From Bacteroides sp. 519 (lineage in GTDB: Bacteria > Bacteroidota > Bacteroidia > Bacteroidales > Bacteroidaceae), in assembly GCF_010500955.1 (NCBI RefSeq), contig NZ_QVMJ01000002.1:97031-161030 (forward strand): DNA of 64,000 bases, in the 5' to 3' direction. Positions within the stretch are counted from its first letter, which is position 1. Each line of letters starts with the position of its first letter. This document shows positions 1-9,338 of the stretch, in pieces. A program made the position numbers and the translations under genes. The notes under the pieces were generated by a model. That model searched no databases. It was given only the letters and a program-made list of their open reading frames with translations, and had not been told where the DNA came from.

Positions 1-1069
1 GTTCCACTTGTGCCGCATTGGGATAGAAACCGGCATCACCCGTTTCAAAACGTACCCATTCGCCGCCATTGATGACACTGTTATCATCTGTGGGCGGATT
101 GTAGTTGCAAAGAGTCTCACTTCCGGCATCCCGTCGATAGATATACCACCTTTGGGTATAATATTGTCCCACTGCTTCATGCAGATAATCCGTCATCCAT
201 GAGGTCAGGTTATAGTCACTCATCTTGAACAGGTTACTTACATTGTCCTGTACACCAACCAACGACAGCAACGTGCCTCCGATGGATTTATCCATCTGCT
301 CATAAAGTTTATAGCTTCCTTTCGCGGCATTAATCACCGTTTTAGTCTTTCCCTGAAGAAGTTCGTCGAAACTGCTACTACCCAATATCCGCTCCGACAG
401 GTTATCACCTCCGGTCGTAGCCAAATCAACTCCCATGTTATACAGTTTGTCTATATCTTCCTGAAGGTTCTCTTTGGTGAAATTACTGGAGATATTACCG
501 AAATCATCAAACATCGTTTGCCAGTCAATATCTCCGGACTCGGAGAGTTTGAAGAGGGCAGCGATTCTTGGATCAAGTTCCAGAAAGGCAATGTCCTTGA
601 ACGACAGTTCACTGTTCGTCACTACCGATTCAAACTGCATACAGAGGCTTTTCGTCTCGGTGCAGATTTTCATTAGATAGCTGCCCCAGTAGAGAGCGGT
701 CTGTGGAGAGCGGAGCATCAACCCTGCCACGGTCCATATTTTAGGCATGATTTTCGCACTGACAAGATTGTAGATGCGGCGGTAATAATAATTCTCTGTA
801 CTGCTGGCAAGTATACCAAGTTCGGTCAACCCTTTCCGATCCATGTATTTGGACAGAAAGATACCCGCTGTGGCTACCTCTGCTGCACTATACTTATCCA
901 GAATTTTCTGTACCTGCTCGTTGTAGTAGACTTCGGCAACCGTCTCTGTTCCGTATGCTCCCGCCATGGCTGCAATCGTCTTTTTGTCATAGTTGACACG
1001 CACATACTGCGCTTTCACCTGAATGGCAAAGGCACAGATCGCTATGAGTATGAACAGAGTTTTTTTCAT
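1..1069 (-). CDS. Periplasmic conjugal transfer protein, 3' end cut by window
   Basis: An open frame starts with ATG at 1069 and runs without a stop to the window edge, giving about 356 residues of a longer protein. It opens with a clear signal peptide (MKKTLFILIAICAFAIQVKA, then Q), so the protein is exported. The rest looks helical, with no motif I recognise. It lies 18 bp downstream of traG in the same orientation and is therefore part of the transfer operon. In CTnDOT-type elements the genes after traG encode periplasmic and inner-membrane parts of the mating channel (TraH/TraI positions), so a role in the transfer channel is likely by position, but I cannot assign the family. Confidence 0.75.
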   Translation of the reverse strand, partial: MKKTLFILIAICAFAIQVKAQYVRVNYDKKTIAAMAGAYGTETVAEVYYNEQVQKILDKYSAAEVATAGIFLSKYMDRKGLTELGILASSTENYYYRRIYNLVSAKIMPKIWTVAGLMLRSPQTALYWGSYLMKICTETKSLCMQFESVVTNSELSFKDIAFLELDPRIAALFKLSESGDIDWQTMFDDFGNISSNFTKENLQEDIDKLYNMGVDLATTGGDNLSERILGSSSFDELLQGKTKTVINAAKGSYKLYEQMDKSIGGTLLSLVGVQDNVSNLFKMSDYNLTSWMTDYLHEAVGQYYTQRWYIYRRDAGSETLCNYNPPTDDNSVINGGEWVRFETGDAGFYPNAAQVE

Positions 1070-1087
1070 TGTTATCAAATCCTTTAT

Positions 1088-3802
1088 TTATCCTTTCAGT
1101 TTCTTTTGTGCGAGATTAAGTACATGTCCTGCCTGATTCACTTTTTGTGCAAACGGCAGTGATTTTTCAATCCCGGACAGGTTCCAGTCCCGGCAATAGG
1201 CTTCAATGGCTTCCTGATGACTGCATCTCAACTCCCGTTTATAAAGTTTCAAGGCTTCTTTCTCCGCTCGCTCCGTGGTGTAGGTCATGTAGCATTCTTT
1301 GGATTCTTCCACCCCATAGACTCCGCTGGTCGATCCTCTGCGGATAAACACTTCTTTAAAGAATGAGCGGCTTTCCTTATTCTCAAGGCGATTGATGGTG
1401 AATATCTTCTTACAGTCCACGTCTGTCAGACCAAGAATGGATTGTATGTTGTCAAACCGCTCTCTGAACTTGCTTTGGTCGAGCAGCATCACTACATCCG
1501 AGTTATTGATAATGGCTTCTTTTACCACCGGGCTATCAATAATGTCCTGTATCTCCTGTGTCACCACACCCACGCTTGCCCAGAATTTACGAGCGGTTTT
1601 GTACATAAATTTAATATATTCCGCCATTAGCGGAGAGGCGATCGCTTTCCATGCTTCCTCGATTACAAGGACTTTCCTGTTCGTTTTCAGACGCATTTTT
1701 TGTAAAAACACGTCCATTATAATGAGCGTAACTATCGGGAATAATTCCTTACTATCTTTGATCGCATCCACCTCGAATACGATGAAGCTCTCGTTGAACA
1801 ACGTGGTGTCCACCTGCTCGTTAAGCGTCTTTTCATATTTCCCTCCTTTGTAAAAAGGCTGAATCATATAGGCATATTTATCATAGTCTATCTCGGTGAT
1901 GTTGTTCTCCATACAGATGATGTCAAGCAACTCAATCGAGAACTCGTAAAAGCTGTTAAACGAAAGTTCCTTCACCTTCAGTGCCCTGCGCCTCTCTTCC
2001 AGCATGGATACCGTTCCGGGCACTTTAGCGAGTAAGGTTTCCACATCCACACCCAGTATGGCAGCCTTGCGTTTCGCCCCGTTTACGAGTTTTTTAGTCA
2101 CAGCATCCCTGCGTGCGGGATCATAACCGCCGGAACCGTTGAAGCAGACTTCGTAATACTCGCTAATCATCTGTTCGGCAATACGGATTTCAAGGTCGGT
2201 AGCCGTAGCATCCGAGCCTTTCCATATCTGGAGAATCAGGTTCTTCAAGAAATTGACTTTCTCTATATTCAGCTCTGTACGCTGGATGTTGAACGGGTTC
2301 ATGGTGATAGGTTTCTCTTCCGTATAGCTGATATACCTGCCGTTCAGGTACTCGCAAAGCCCTTCGTAGGAATTTCCCGTATCCACCATTACCACATCGG
2401 TATTCTGTTCATGGAGCTGTCTGACCACACTGTTCATGTGAAAACTCTTACCGCTTCCGGAAGGACCAAGGCAAAAGAAATTAGAATTATCCGTCAGCTT
2501 GTTGTGCCCTTCCTTTCCCGTTATATCAATCGCGACCGGTACACCTTGCCTATCCGTATAGTAGATTTTGAGAGGCGTTTCCTCATTGTGCTGGATGCGT
2601 TCCTTGTACATCAAGCAGGTGGCGGCATCGCTAAGTGTAAGGAAGCGGTCATAATCTGTATTCATACCGTAGCAATTTCCGGGGAATGAATTCACAAAGA
2701 GTTCCAGCTGGTTATAGGCTCTTTTACTGATATGGATGCCTATACGTCCGAAGCAATTCTCCAGATGGTTCGTCGGCTTCTGCAAGTCCGCCTGCTTGTC
2801 GCAGCATACCACCAGGTTAAAATGGGTATAAACCAGCTGCTTGCTTTCTCTGGCCACCGTCTCCTGCACACGCTTGATGTCTTCCACCGCCATCTCATTG
2901 GAGGGGTTAGGAATGCTCGCATGCCGGTTCTTCTTTTTGTCCAACATGGCCAGTTCCCGTTTTTGGTTGGGAATGAATATCATCTGGTTATAGATCACAG
3001 TCTGCGCATCGGGTATGCTGTCTATCATAGAAAGCAAGTCTACCGGCATACTGGTGTTATTCACCTCAATGTTGGTATAGGGACGTATCAGTCCGGGAAG
3101 ATTGGTACTATCCACATCCACAAGGCTATATACCTTGCATTTATGATCGCCCATCCCGATGCTTTCTTCATCTACCTTGAAATTACTCATGGAGGTATTC
3201 TTGTCCGTAAAATTCATGGAGAAACATCGGTCTACCAGTTCATTCACGGCATTTTTATCCAGAAACTCCGAATGCACGCCTGCGTCACGCAACTGGTCTT
3301 GCACCTTACGAATTTTTACAAGGAAGTCCTTCCATTTCTTATTGTCGAACGAGAACAGGCTACTCTTCCGGGCTTCCTGCGTGATAGTGAGATAAGTACA
3401 ACTATCCGTGTATTGTCTACCTTTGAAATATTCAAAATAGGATTTCGAAAGAAACTCTTTGTTCTCTGTACCTGCAAATCCGAAACGGTTTCGTGTGAAG
3501 ATGTCCTGTTTGTGCAGGGCATATCCTTCACCTAATGTCTGTACAATAGCGGTGAATAGATGAGTGAACTCATAATAACTGTCAATGTTCGCCGAATACT
3601 TTTGTACCGGATTATCCAGTTTCAGCACCGCCGAATATTCTCCCGTTTTGGTATAGATAACACCAATCCCATTCGTGTCTTCCACAGAAAAATAGATATC
3701 CTGAAAGATATGCTGGCGCTTACCTCCCGTACCGAAAGCATAAACCGATACGGCCATGCCTATAAGCAATGCCACGAAGAAAAGGATTACATAGATTGTC
3801 AT
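1088..3802 (-). CDS. traG: TraG-type conjugation ATPase (VirB4 family)
   Basis: This 904-residue protein is the energising ATPase of the mating channel. An N-terminal membrane segment (residues about 3-23) is followed by a long N-terminal domain, then a Walker A loop GPSGSGKS near residue 450 and a Walker B stretch VLVIEEAW near residue 712, which is the spacing of VirB4/TraC enzymes. Length and the order TraE-TraF-TraG match Bacteroidetes conjugative transposons. Here a lipoprotein gene separates traF and traG, which is not the arrangement in CTnDOT. The 49-bp gap to the upstream gene and 18-bp gap to the downstream gene imply one operon. No frameshift is seen, so the machinery may be functional. 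Confidence 0.95.
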   Translation of the reverse strand: MTIYVILFFVALLIGMAVSVYAFGTGGKRQHIFQDIYFSVEDTNGIGVIYTKTGEYSAVLKLDNPVQKYSANIDSYYEFTHLFTAIVQTLGEGYALHKQDIFTRNRFGFAGTENKEFLSKSYFEYFKGRQYTDSCTYLTITQEARKSSLFSFDNKKWKDFLVKIRKVQDQLRDAGVHSEFLDKNAVNELVDRCFSMNFTDKNTSMSNFKVDEESIGMGDHKCKVYSLVDVDSTNLPGLIRPYTNIEVNNTSMPVDLLSMIDSIPDAQTVIYNQMIFIPNQKRELAMLDKKKNRHASIPNPSNEMAVEDIKRVQETVARESKQLVYTHFNLVVCCDKQADLQKPTNHLENCFGRIGIHISKRAYNQLELFVNSFPGNCYGMNTDYDRFLTLSDAATCLMYKERIQHNEETPLKIYYTDRQGVPVAIDITGKEGHNKLTDNSNFFCLGPSGSGKSFHMNSVVRQLHEQNTDVVMVDTGNSYEGLCEYLNGRYISYTEEKPITMNPFNIQRTELNIEKVNFLKNLILQIWKGSDATATDLEIRIAEQMISEYYEVCFNGSGGYDPARRDAVTKKLVNGAKRKAAILGVDVETLLAKVPGTVSMLEERRRALKVKELSFNSFYEFSIELLDIICMENNITEIDYDKYAYMIQPFYKGGKYEKTLNEQVDTTLFNESFIVFEVDAIKDSKELFPIVTLIIMDVFLQKMRLKTNRKVLVIEEAWKAIASPLMAEYIKFMYKTARKFWASVGVVTQEIQDIIDSPVVKEAIINNSDVVMLLDQSKFRERFDNIQSILGLTDVDCKKIFTINRLENKESRSFFKEVFIRRGSTSGVYGVEESKECYMTYTTERAEKEALKLYKRELRCSHQEAIEAYCRDWNLSGIEKSLPFAQKVNQAGHVLNLAQKKLKG

Positions 3803-3851
3803 TACTGCATTTTATTTATTTAGTGACTGCAATAGTTATTTATTTATCTAT

Positions 3852-5363
3852 TTAAAATAGATAGAAAAGACGCAACTGCATCTTTGCGTACTGTTTGGAT
3901 AATGTCCCGGTAATGATACCGTTCTCCATATCCATCATATAGAATGACTGGCTGCTAGATTCACTGCTGGTCAGGTATTCACCGCTTGGAATGGTAAACT
4001 GTTTCCATGGAACATCCCTTTCAGAACAACGAAGTTGATAATACAACGCTGTCATTTCAGCAAGAGAGGGTACATAGCTTCCCGGATGCCTTTGCGTTTC
4101 ATCAATCATCTTATCACCCGCATCTTTCAGCTGTGATTTTCCAATCAACAACGTGGTCAGTTCCGCACCGTTTGTAAAACCAAGCGCACAATCCGTACCG
4201 TATGGAATGCCGGGTTTGAAGATGATTTTCTCTGCATCACCGACTTCCTGAACCTGTTTAGGATTGACAATTCCTTCCTTCCGTTTTCCGTCAATGGTAG
4301 CGAACACCTTCCCACTGGTCAAGAAGCCGCTGCCAAAACAGAACTTCCCTTCGCAGTCTTCTAATGCTACCGCTTTACCACGCTTCCCGTCTGTCTGAAT
4401 GACAATTGCTACAGATGAAGTATCCCGCTTACTGCTGATGTATCCACCCTTTTGCAGGTAATAGCCAACTTTCACGGTATCAACCTCCGTAACCCTGTTA
4501 TTACCAAGGACTGCATGACGTGTATCTACCCAACTGCTACTTACAGCCAGTCCGTCAGACGTCCTTTGAAGATTGATTTGGGTCAGACTCCCTGCACGCA
4601 AAGGCGGTAGTGTAGTCTTTACCGTATAATTTTGATGGTTTATTTTGGCATGAATGGCAACCGTACCTGCTGTTTCTGTCGGAATCAGGTAATAGTCAAA
4701 CGATCTGCCATTGTTCAGCAGGCAATCCGCTTGCTGAACATTGACGGGACCATCCGCAGTCATGCCAAACCACTTTCCTTGATAGGGCAAATACATAACC
4801 CTTGTATAAATTCTTTCACCGGTGATAGTCAACCCTCCGAGCCAATCCTGTACATCGTTGCTGCCACAGGTAATGCGAAGTAAAGCCATCGCACTAACCA
4901 TATTCACCTTTATTGAAACTGTGCGACCATATTCTCGTTGCACTTCCCTCCCGTACAGATTTTCCCCAAAAGGGGCATTCAGCAGAATGCTGTCATTCTC
5001 TTTTAACCCTTTGCGGTGGGGATAACAGACGGATAGCTGTGCTGTCGAATCCGTAGCCACCGCATTCCGGTCGCTTGTCTGATAGCTTCCTTTCTCATTC
5101 TTTATAAATGCTGTCCCCAGAAAAGCTGCCGATTCTTCCTCCGTGGCATCCTTCGGATTCGTATAAATCCCGATAGAGGGCAACGTTTCCATTTCCTGCG
5201 TTGACAAGCCTTCGATATTTATCTCAAAAGAGCGTTTGGCGTTATCCCAATTTTCTCTTGTCTTTTCCGCTGTCTGTTGGGCTTCCAGTAAATGTTCCGT
5301 TGATGTCTTTTTGCCACAGGATGACAACAAGATTGTTCCGATTAAAATAAATAGATACTGCAT
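3852..5363 (-). CDS. Fimbrillin-like lipoprotein inside the transfer operon
   Basis: A 503-residue protein with a lipoprotein signal (LLSSCGKK, lipidated Cys at about 16). The body has the alternating beta-rich, Ser/Thr-rich look of Bacteroidales fimbrillin-like proteins (FimA/Mfa families). The C-terminal 100 residues (PSLAEMTALYYQLRC ... GEYLTSSES) resemble the end domain found in several surface adhesins. It sits 18 bp after traF and 49 bp before traG, so it is co-transcribed with the mating channel. A role as a surface-exposed adhesin or pilus-tip-like component that helps donor-recipient contact is my inference; fold assignment needs a structure or profile search. Confidence 0.65.
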   Translation of the reverse strand: MQYLFILIGTILLSSCGKKTSTEHLLEAQQTAEKTRENWDNAKRSFEINIEGLSTQEMETLPSIGIYTNPKDATEEESAAFLGTAFIKNEKGSYQTSDRNAVATDSTAQLSVCYPHRKGLKENDSILLNAPFGENLYGREVQREYGRTVSIKVNMVSAMALLRITCGSNDVQDWLGGLTITGERIYTRVMYLPYQGKWFGMTADGPVNVQQADCLLNNGRSFDYYLIPTETAGTVAIHAKINHQNYTVKTTLPPLRAGSLTQINLQRTSDGLAVSSSWVDTRHAVLGNNRVTEVDTVKVGYYLQKGGYISSKRDTSSVAIVIQTDGKRGKAVALEDCEGKFCFGSGFLTSGKVFATIDGKRKEGIVNPKQVQEVGDAEKIIFKPGIPYGTDCALGFTNGAELTTLLIGKSQLKDAGDKMIDETQRHPGSYVPSLAEMTALYYQLRCSERDVPWKQFTIPSGEYLTSSESSSQSFYMMDMENGIITGTLSKQYAKMQLRLFYLF

Positions 5364-5381
5364 CTTGGCTTTTAAATTTTG

Positions 5382-5693
5382 TCATACTCTTTTTGAATAG
5401 GCGTAAATAAATACCCCCTTGTTGTTTTTCTTGCTATGCAACCCTTTTTTCTGTTTGATGAAGATAAAAGCTGCACCTGTACCCAGCGCAAGAACCAATA
5501 CAATCAGACCCGCAAGAAATCCTATCAGACAGTAGGCCACGATGAAGCCAATAATGGCTCCACCGATAGCGCCTGCTGCCCAATAGATGTAGCGGCCCTG
5601 GACTCCCATGAACTCAAGAGGTTTTTGCAGCCCCTTGAACAACGGGTATTCTGCATACCGGTCATCAGAGTTAGAGTTAGAGTCAGTGCCCAT
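5382..5693 (-). CDS. traF: Conjugative transposon protein TraF (DUF4133)
   Basis: This small 103-residue protein has the DUF4133 pattern: a conserved N-terminal stretch (YPLFKGLQKPLEFMGVQGRY) followed by two closely spaced membrane helices (about residues 36-80) and a basic C-terminus. In Bacteroidetes elements TraF takes the place of VirB3 and works with the TraG ATPase at the inner membrane. It begins 6 bp after the second TraE-type gene. Confidence 0.88.
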   Translation of the reverse strand: MGTDSNSNSDDRYAEYPLFKGLQKPLEFMGVQGRYIYWAAGAIGGAIIGFIVAYCLIGFLAGLIVLVLALGTGAAFIFIKQKKGLHSKKNNKGVFIYAYSKRV

Positions 5694-5699
5694 TACGAT

Positions 5700-6065
5700 T
5701 TAACTACTTACACCAAAGAACAACGGCAATGCTTGTGCAGCTGCCACAAGGAAGATACAAGCTCCCACAATCATCATGATAGACTTCTTGACATCCTGCT
5801 CTTCGTTGTTCATCTTGATATATACAGAAATAGCCCCAACCACGGCCACAACGCCTGCAATAGCATAACAAAGCTTGACCACATACGGCACATACTTGGC
5901 TATCTCCGTGGTCACAGTCCCAAGGGCTGTAGTACCCGCAGAATAGTCGCCTGCCGAATTCTGAGCCACCGCTGCTGCCGTTCCGACAAGCAACATGAGA
6001 GACATCATCTTGATTCTCTCGGAAGAGCAAATACCCTTCATAAATTTCTTGAATTTCTGAATCAT
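5700..6065 (-). CDS. traE: Pilin-like TraE (DUF4134), copy 2
   Basis: A 121-residue protein with a cleavable N-terminal signal (ends near AAAVAQ) and two membrane helices separated by a short cytoplasmic loop (IYIK/VYIKMN.EE). This is the DUF4134/TraE pattern, a VirB2-like major pilin or channel subunit. It shares the motif YIKMNxxE and IVGACIF with the gene immediately upstream (6137-6469), so the two are paralogues. An overlapping frame in the same strand is a shadow. Confidence 0.85.
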   Translation of the reverse strand: MIQKFKKFMKGICSSERIKMMSLMLLVGTAAAVAQNSAGDYSAGTTALGTVTTEIAKYVPYVVKLCYAIAGVVAVVGAISVYIKMNNEEQDVKKSIMMIVGACIFLVAAAQALPLFFGVSS

Positions 6066-6136
6066 TTGTTTACATTAATAATTAATACACGGTTTTTACT
6101 CTTCTGCGCAGTCGAGTGTTTTTTAGAAACGGTTTC

Positions 6137-6469
6137 TTATATCTGATATCCGAAGAAGGAAGGAAATAGGATGGAGGCACTAATCATGAAGATACAGGCA
6201 CCTACCAGAAAGAGTATTTCTTTCGTTACTCCTTCTTCCCCGATATTCATTTTTATGTATATTTGAAAACTTGCTATTACCACTACGATGGCAGCTATAG
6301 CATAACCTAAGTAAAGCACGTAGAGCATCATCGTTACCACATAATCGTGCATCAAAGCCAATGCATCGGCCCCCCAGCTATAATCCACACCACCACTTTT
6401 GGCGAGTGCGAACTGAGCCGAAAACAAGCCAATGAAAACAAAAGAAGACCTAAGTATTTTAGATAGCAT
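6137..6469 (-). CDS. Pilin-like TraE (DUF4134), copy 1
   Basis: A 110-residue protein with a signal peptide (cleavage after about FALA), then two membrane helices. The central motif IYIKMNIGEE and the second helix LVGACIFMISA match copy 2 directly downstream, and the protein fits DUF4134. The start codon lies inside the end of the preceding gene (11-bp overlap), indicating translational coupling. Two diverged TraE-like subunits may form a mixed pilus or channel; alternatively one copy may be specialised. Confidence 0.8.
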   Translation of the reverse strand: MLSKILRSSFVFIGLFSAQFALAKSGGVDYSWGADALALMHDYVVTMMLYVLYLGYAIAAIVVVIASFQIYIKMNIGEEGVTKEILFLVGACIFMISASILFPSFFGYQI

Positions 6470-6998
6470 CTCTAATCTCCGATTCGTTGTTTTCAGACTT
6501 CCTATTATCCGGAGCCTTCACTTCTTTAAGCCCCTTGTTCTGACGTTGGTTATCGAACAGGATAACTTGCTGATTGATAAGATAGTCCTCGAACTGTTTT
6601 TCATCCATGACGACTTCACTCTGAATATCCCCTTCAAGCATATTCCGGCGGATAGTATCAACCTGCTCTTCAGTTTTACTTTTCTCAGTCATTCCACTTT
6701 GGGTGGCTGTTCCACTCTTGTAAAAATCATCATTCCCCTTTTCCTCTCCTCCGTGTTCCCTGATCTGATTCGCTTCCGAGAGATTTTCAAGGCTCGTTGG
6801 TGTTCCTATGACAAATCCGTCCCCGTCTTCTGTTACAGGAATTGGTTCTTCAATCTGCGCCATATTACTCACATCGAAAATCTCTTCCGTTTCATTCTCC
6901 TGTCCCTTTTTACCGTACAGGTCCCGACTGATGTTTACGCCATAGTAGATGATGTATGCTATGGTCAGCACAATGGCAAATATTACAAATGGACTCAT
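6459..6998 (-). CDS. Single-pass membrane protein leading the transfer operon
   Basis: I start this gene at the ATG at 6998 (179 residues), not at the longer possible start at 7166. The internal start gives a clean N-terminal membrane helix (MSPFVIFAIVLTIAYIIYYG), and the upstream segment is AT-rich and promoter-like. After the helix the protein is acidic and low in hydrophobic residues, so it is probably a flexible tail. I do not recognise the family. By position (before TraE, TraF and TraG) it could fill the TraD slot of CTnDOT-type elements, but I see no sequence proof. Its stop overlaps the next gene. Confidence 0.7.
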   Translation of the reverse strand: MSPFVIFAIVLTIAYIIYYGVNISRDLYGKKGQENETEEIFDVSNMAQIEEPIPVTEDGDGFVIGTPTSLENLSEANQIREHGGEEKGNDDFYKSGTATQSGMTEKSKTEEQVDTIRRNMLEGDIQSEVVMDEKQFEDYLINQQVILFDNQRQNKGLKEVKAPDNRKSENNESEIRDAI

Positions 6999-7302
6999 GT
7001 TATTAATCTGTTTTTGTTTGATTTCGGGTGCAAATGAATGATGAAAAATGGCAGGAAAATCAGAATCTATTTGGAAAGCTTTCATTTTTAACCTGTATTC
7101 TAATTTCAAGTAATAATCATACCTAAAATCATACTCAAACAAAAGACAACCCCCAAATCTATCCAACTGGCTTAAGAAAATGGGCTGTTAACACAGGTTC
7201 CAGAAAACGTCTGCTATCATTTTGATATGATAAAAAAATATCCTACTTTTATTTCCGAAATTTGTTTAAAATAGTCAAACCGAATACCCCTATATTGAAA
7301 TC

Positions 7303-8145
7303 ATGATAATTCGTAAACAGCCTGTAATATCATGGCTATTAGATAGAAATAGCGTCTTGGATGAGAATAAATTGGGCGTGCCAATGGTAGATAACAAAGT
7401 ACACTTCGAGTATCTGGCCAATGGCATGGGTGTTCTTACAGATGTTCGTAAAAGCAATCCTGCTTGGGGTTTGCCTGAACTGATTATGCCTTCATTTGAG
7501 AAGGTTATGGAGAAAAGTGCAAAGTCATTTTTCACTATTGACCATCAGCTTTTTCAGGAGTTCTACAACAACAATGTATGTGGTATTCTTCTATCGAAGG
7601 ATTGCGGAACCATAGTGTATGGTTTCGGAAAGGACACATTATATGTTTGGCTGTTTAGGCAAGATAGAGGGGAAAGCAAATTAAATATGTATTTTTATGT
7701 AGAGTCAGCAGAGGATAATACACGGAAAATTTTCACATGGCCAACCCTGACAGATGATGACCAGCTTTTCGCTGGCGATAAAGAGGGGAGAAAAGAAATG
7801 TATGCCACACTAGCGAACAAACTAATGATTTTCCTGGCCGTTAAGAAATACGTAAAGGTTGAAACGATAGTTGTGCCAACTGGGACGATTACTAAGATTG
7901 ATGATACTGTTCATGGATATAAGGTTAAAGAAAAAATCAAAAATGAAAGTGGGCAGGAAGTGATCATCATGGATTCCCGATGGTTTAGAAAAATAGTCAA
8001 TGATAATGATATTTTTGTTAGAGGTTTCTTTAGGCTACAGAATAAAAAAAATGAAATGGGTGAATGGTATAAGGAGCTCATTTTCGTAGATTCTTTTATT
8101 CGACACGGGTATCATCGCAATGCTACGATTGAAAATGAGAAGTAA
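7303..8145 (+). CDS. Unknown ICE protein, divergent from the transfer operon
   Basis: A 280-residue soluble protein with no signal peptide, membrane helix or motif that I know. It starts MIIRKQPVISWLLD, is rich in charged and aromatic residues, and ends basic. It is read away from the transfer operon, with a 300-bp shared upstream region, and is followed by a long gap and ardA. Such placement at the edge of a transfer region is typical of accessory genes such as regulators, anti-defence or DNA-modification factors, but nothing in the sequence allows a choice. Confidence 0.75.
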   Translation: MIIRKQPVISWLLDRNSVLDENKLGVPMVDNKVHFEYLANGMGVLTDVRKSNPAWGLPELIMPSFEKVMEKSAKSFFTIDHQLFQEFYNNNVCGILLSKDCGTIVYGFGKDTLYVWLFRQDRGESKLNMYFYVESAEDNTRKIFTWPTLTDDDQLFAGDKEGRKEMYATLANKLMIFLAVKKYVKVETIVVPTGTITKIDDTVHGYKVKEKIKNESGQEVIIMDSRWFRKIVNDNDIFVRGFFRLQNKKNEMGEWYKELIFVDSFIRHGYHRNATIENEK

Positions 8146-8729
8146 TTCAAGTCTGATATTGACAGATTTAGAGATTTCGACCATAAGTATATAAACGACC
8201 GTTTAGTTTTATACATCGCCCAATCTTAATTTGATTTCCATATCAATTCATTTATTGCCTGGAAAGATAAGCTTTTCGTCCCTATATAAAATTCGTATTT
8301 ACAATAATTAGCGGCATTATTCTCATAAGCCGGGTGGTATTTCCAATCTTATACGATTAACGATTCTTCCTTTCGCCCGGTTGAAGGGGAAGCACTCTTT
8401 ACCTTCCTTACCAGTTACTACAGGCAACCACTCATAAAATAAACACCTTCACTAATAGGCGTAAGCATTAAAAATCCAGCATTTTAAATTTTCCTCCTTA
8501 ACACATACGACAACTGCCTGACTGGTTATTTTCTATCATGGTGCAAAGGTGTTTACGGAATCTTCACGGGTAGTAAAGCACAAGCCTTGCAGGTTCCCGA
8601 AAAAATCTCCACTCCGTATAAATTCAGGGTAGTATTTTGTCCGTGAATACTTGACAAACCTAATCCCTACACCGGAAATGCACCTGAATAAAAAATCAAC
8701 CCGGCAGATGCCGATTAAAAATTAAGGTT
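8146..8729 (+). other. Long non-coding region ahead of ardA
   Basis: No credible gene is seen in these 584 bp. The stretch has mixed composition and contains a separated perfect 9-bp inverted repeat (AAACACCTT at 8441-8449, AAGGTGTTT at 8546-8554). It must carry the ardA promoter. Antirestriction genes of conjugative elements are often in the leading region and expressed from folded single-strand promoters; this gap is a candidate for such a signal, without direct proof. Confidence 0.4.
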
Positions 8730-9257
8730 ATGGAAAATATATCAGAAGCACGGATTTATGTAGGAACTTACGCTAAGTATAATGAAGGTTCAATCTTCGG
8801 TAAGTGGTTAGACCTTTCAGATTATTCCGATAAAGAAGAATTTTACGAGGCCTGCCGCGAGTTACACAAGGACGAACAAGACCCTGAATTGATGTTTCAG
8901 GATTGGGAATATATACCTTCCAGGCTGATTGGTGAAAGCTGGCTGTCCGATAACATATTTGAAATTATCGAAGCCATAGAAGATATGGACGAAGATAAAA
9001 AAGCACCATTCGAGGTCTGGCTTAACCACGAAAGCTACGATCTTAGCTCTAAAGACATAAATGACCTGATTTCCTCTTTCGAAGATGACTTTCAGGGCGC
9101 ATACAAGGATGAAGAAGATTATGCGTATGAAGTCGTTGAAGAATGCTACGACCTGCCGGAATTTGCGAAAACCTACTTCGACTATGAAAAGTTCGCCCGA
9201 GATTTGTTTATAACCGACTATTGGTTCGATGATGGTTACGTATTCCTGAACTCATAA
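8730..9257 (+). CDS. ardA: Antirestriction protein ArdA
   Basis: This 175-residue, very acidic protein has the ArdA layout: an N-terminal domain with IYVGTYAKYNEGSIFGKWLDL, the central (F)EVWLNHESYDL region and a C-terminal Asp/Glu/Tyr-rich domain that mimics DNA. ArdA proteins block type I restriction enzymes and so protect incoming single-copy DNA during conjugation. It is a stand-alone unit, with a long upstream gap and a strong terminator immediately after it. Confidence 0.92.
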   Translation: MENISEARIYVGTYAKYNEGSIFGKWLDLSDYSDKEEFYEACRELHKDEQDPELMFQDWEYIPSRLIGESWLSDNIFEIIEAIEDMDEDKKAPFEVWLNHESYDLSSKDINDLISSFEDDFQGAYKDEEDYAYEVVEECYDLPEFAKTYFDYEKFARDLFITDYWFDDGYVFLNS

Positions 9258-9278
9258 ATGAACCGGAAACTTTTTTTT

Positions 9279-9302
9279 AAAGCGGAGCAATCCGCTTTTT
9301 TA
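9279..9302 (+). terminator. Rho-independent terminator after ardA
   Basis: A perfect 8-bp stem AAAGCGGA / TCCGCTTT with a GCAA loop is followed by a T-run, 21 bp after the ardA stop. Confidence 0.9.
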
Positions 9303-9338
9303 GTATCTAATGATATTAAAATAGTCGCTGCCTTCTCC

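Noticed and set aside
2732..3535. 267-residue plus-strand ORF across traG
   Set aside because: Antisense shadow of a clear VirB4-type gene; no known motif and no start context.
5704..6030. 108-residue minus-strand ORF overlapping traE
   Set aside because: Other reading frame of the DUF4134 gene; composition (many Cys, Gly, Arg) typical of a shadow frame.
6459..7166. 235-residue start for the first transfer-operon gene
   Set aside because: The extra 56 residues are encoded by AT-rich, promoter-like DNA and would put a membrane helix in the middle; the ATG at 6998 gives a normal N-terminal helix.
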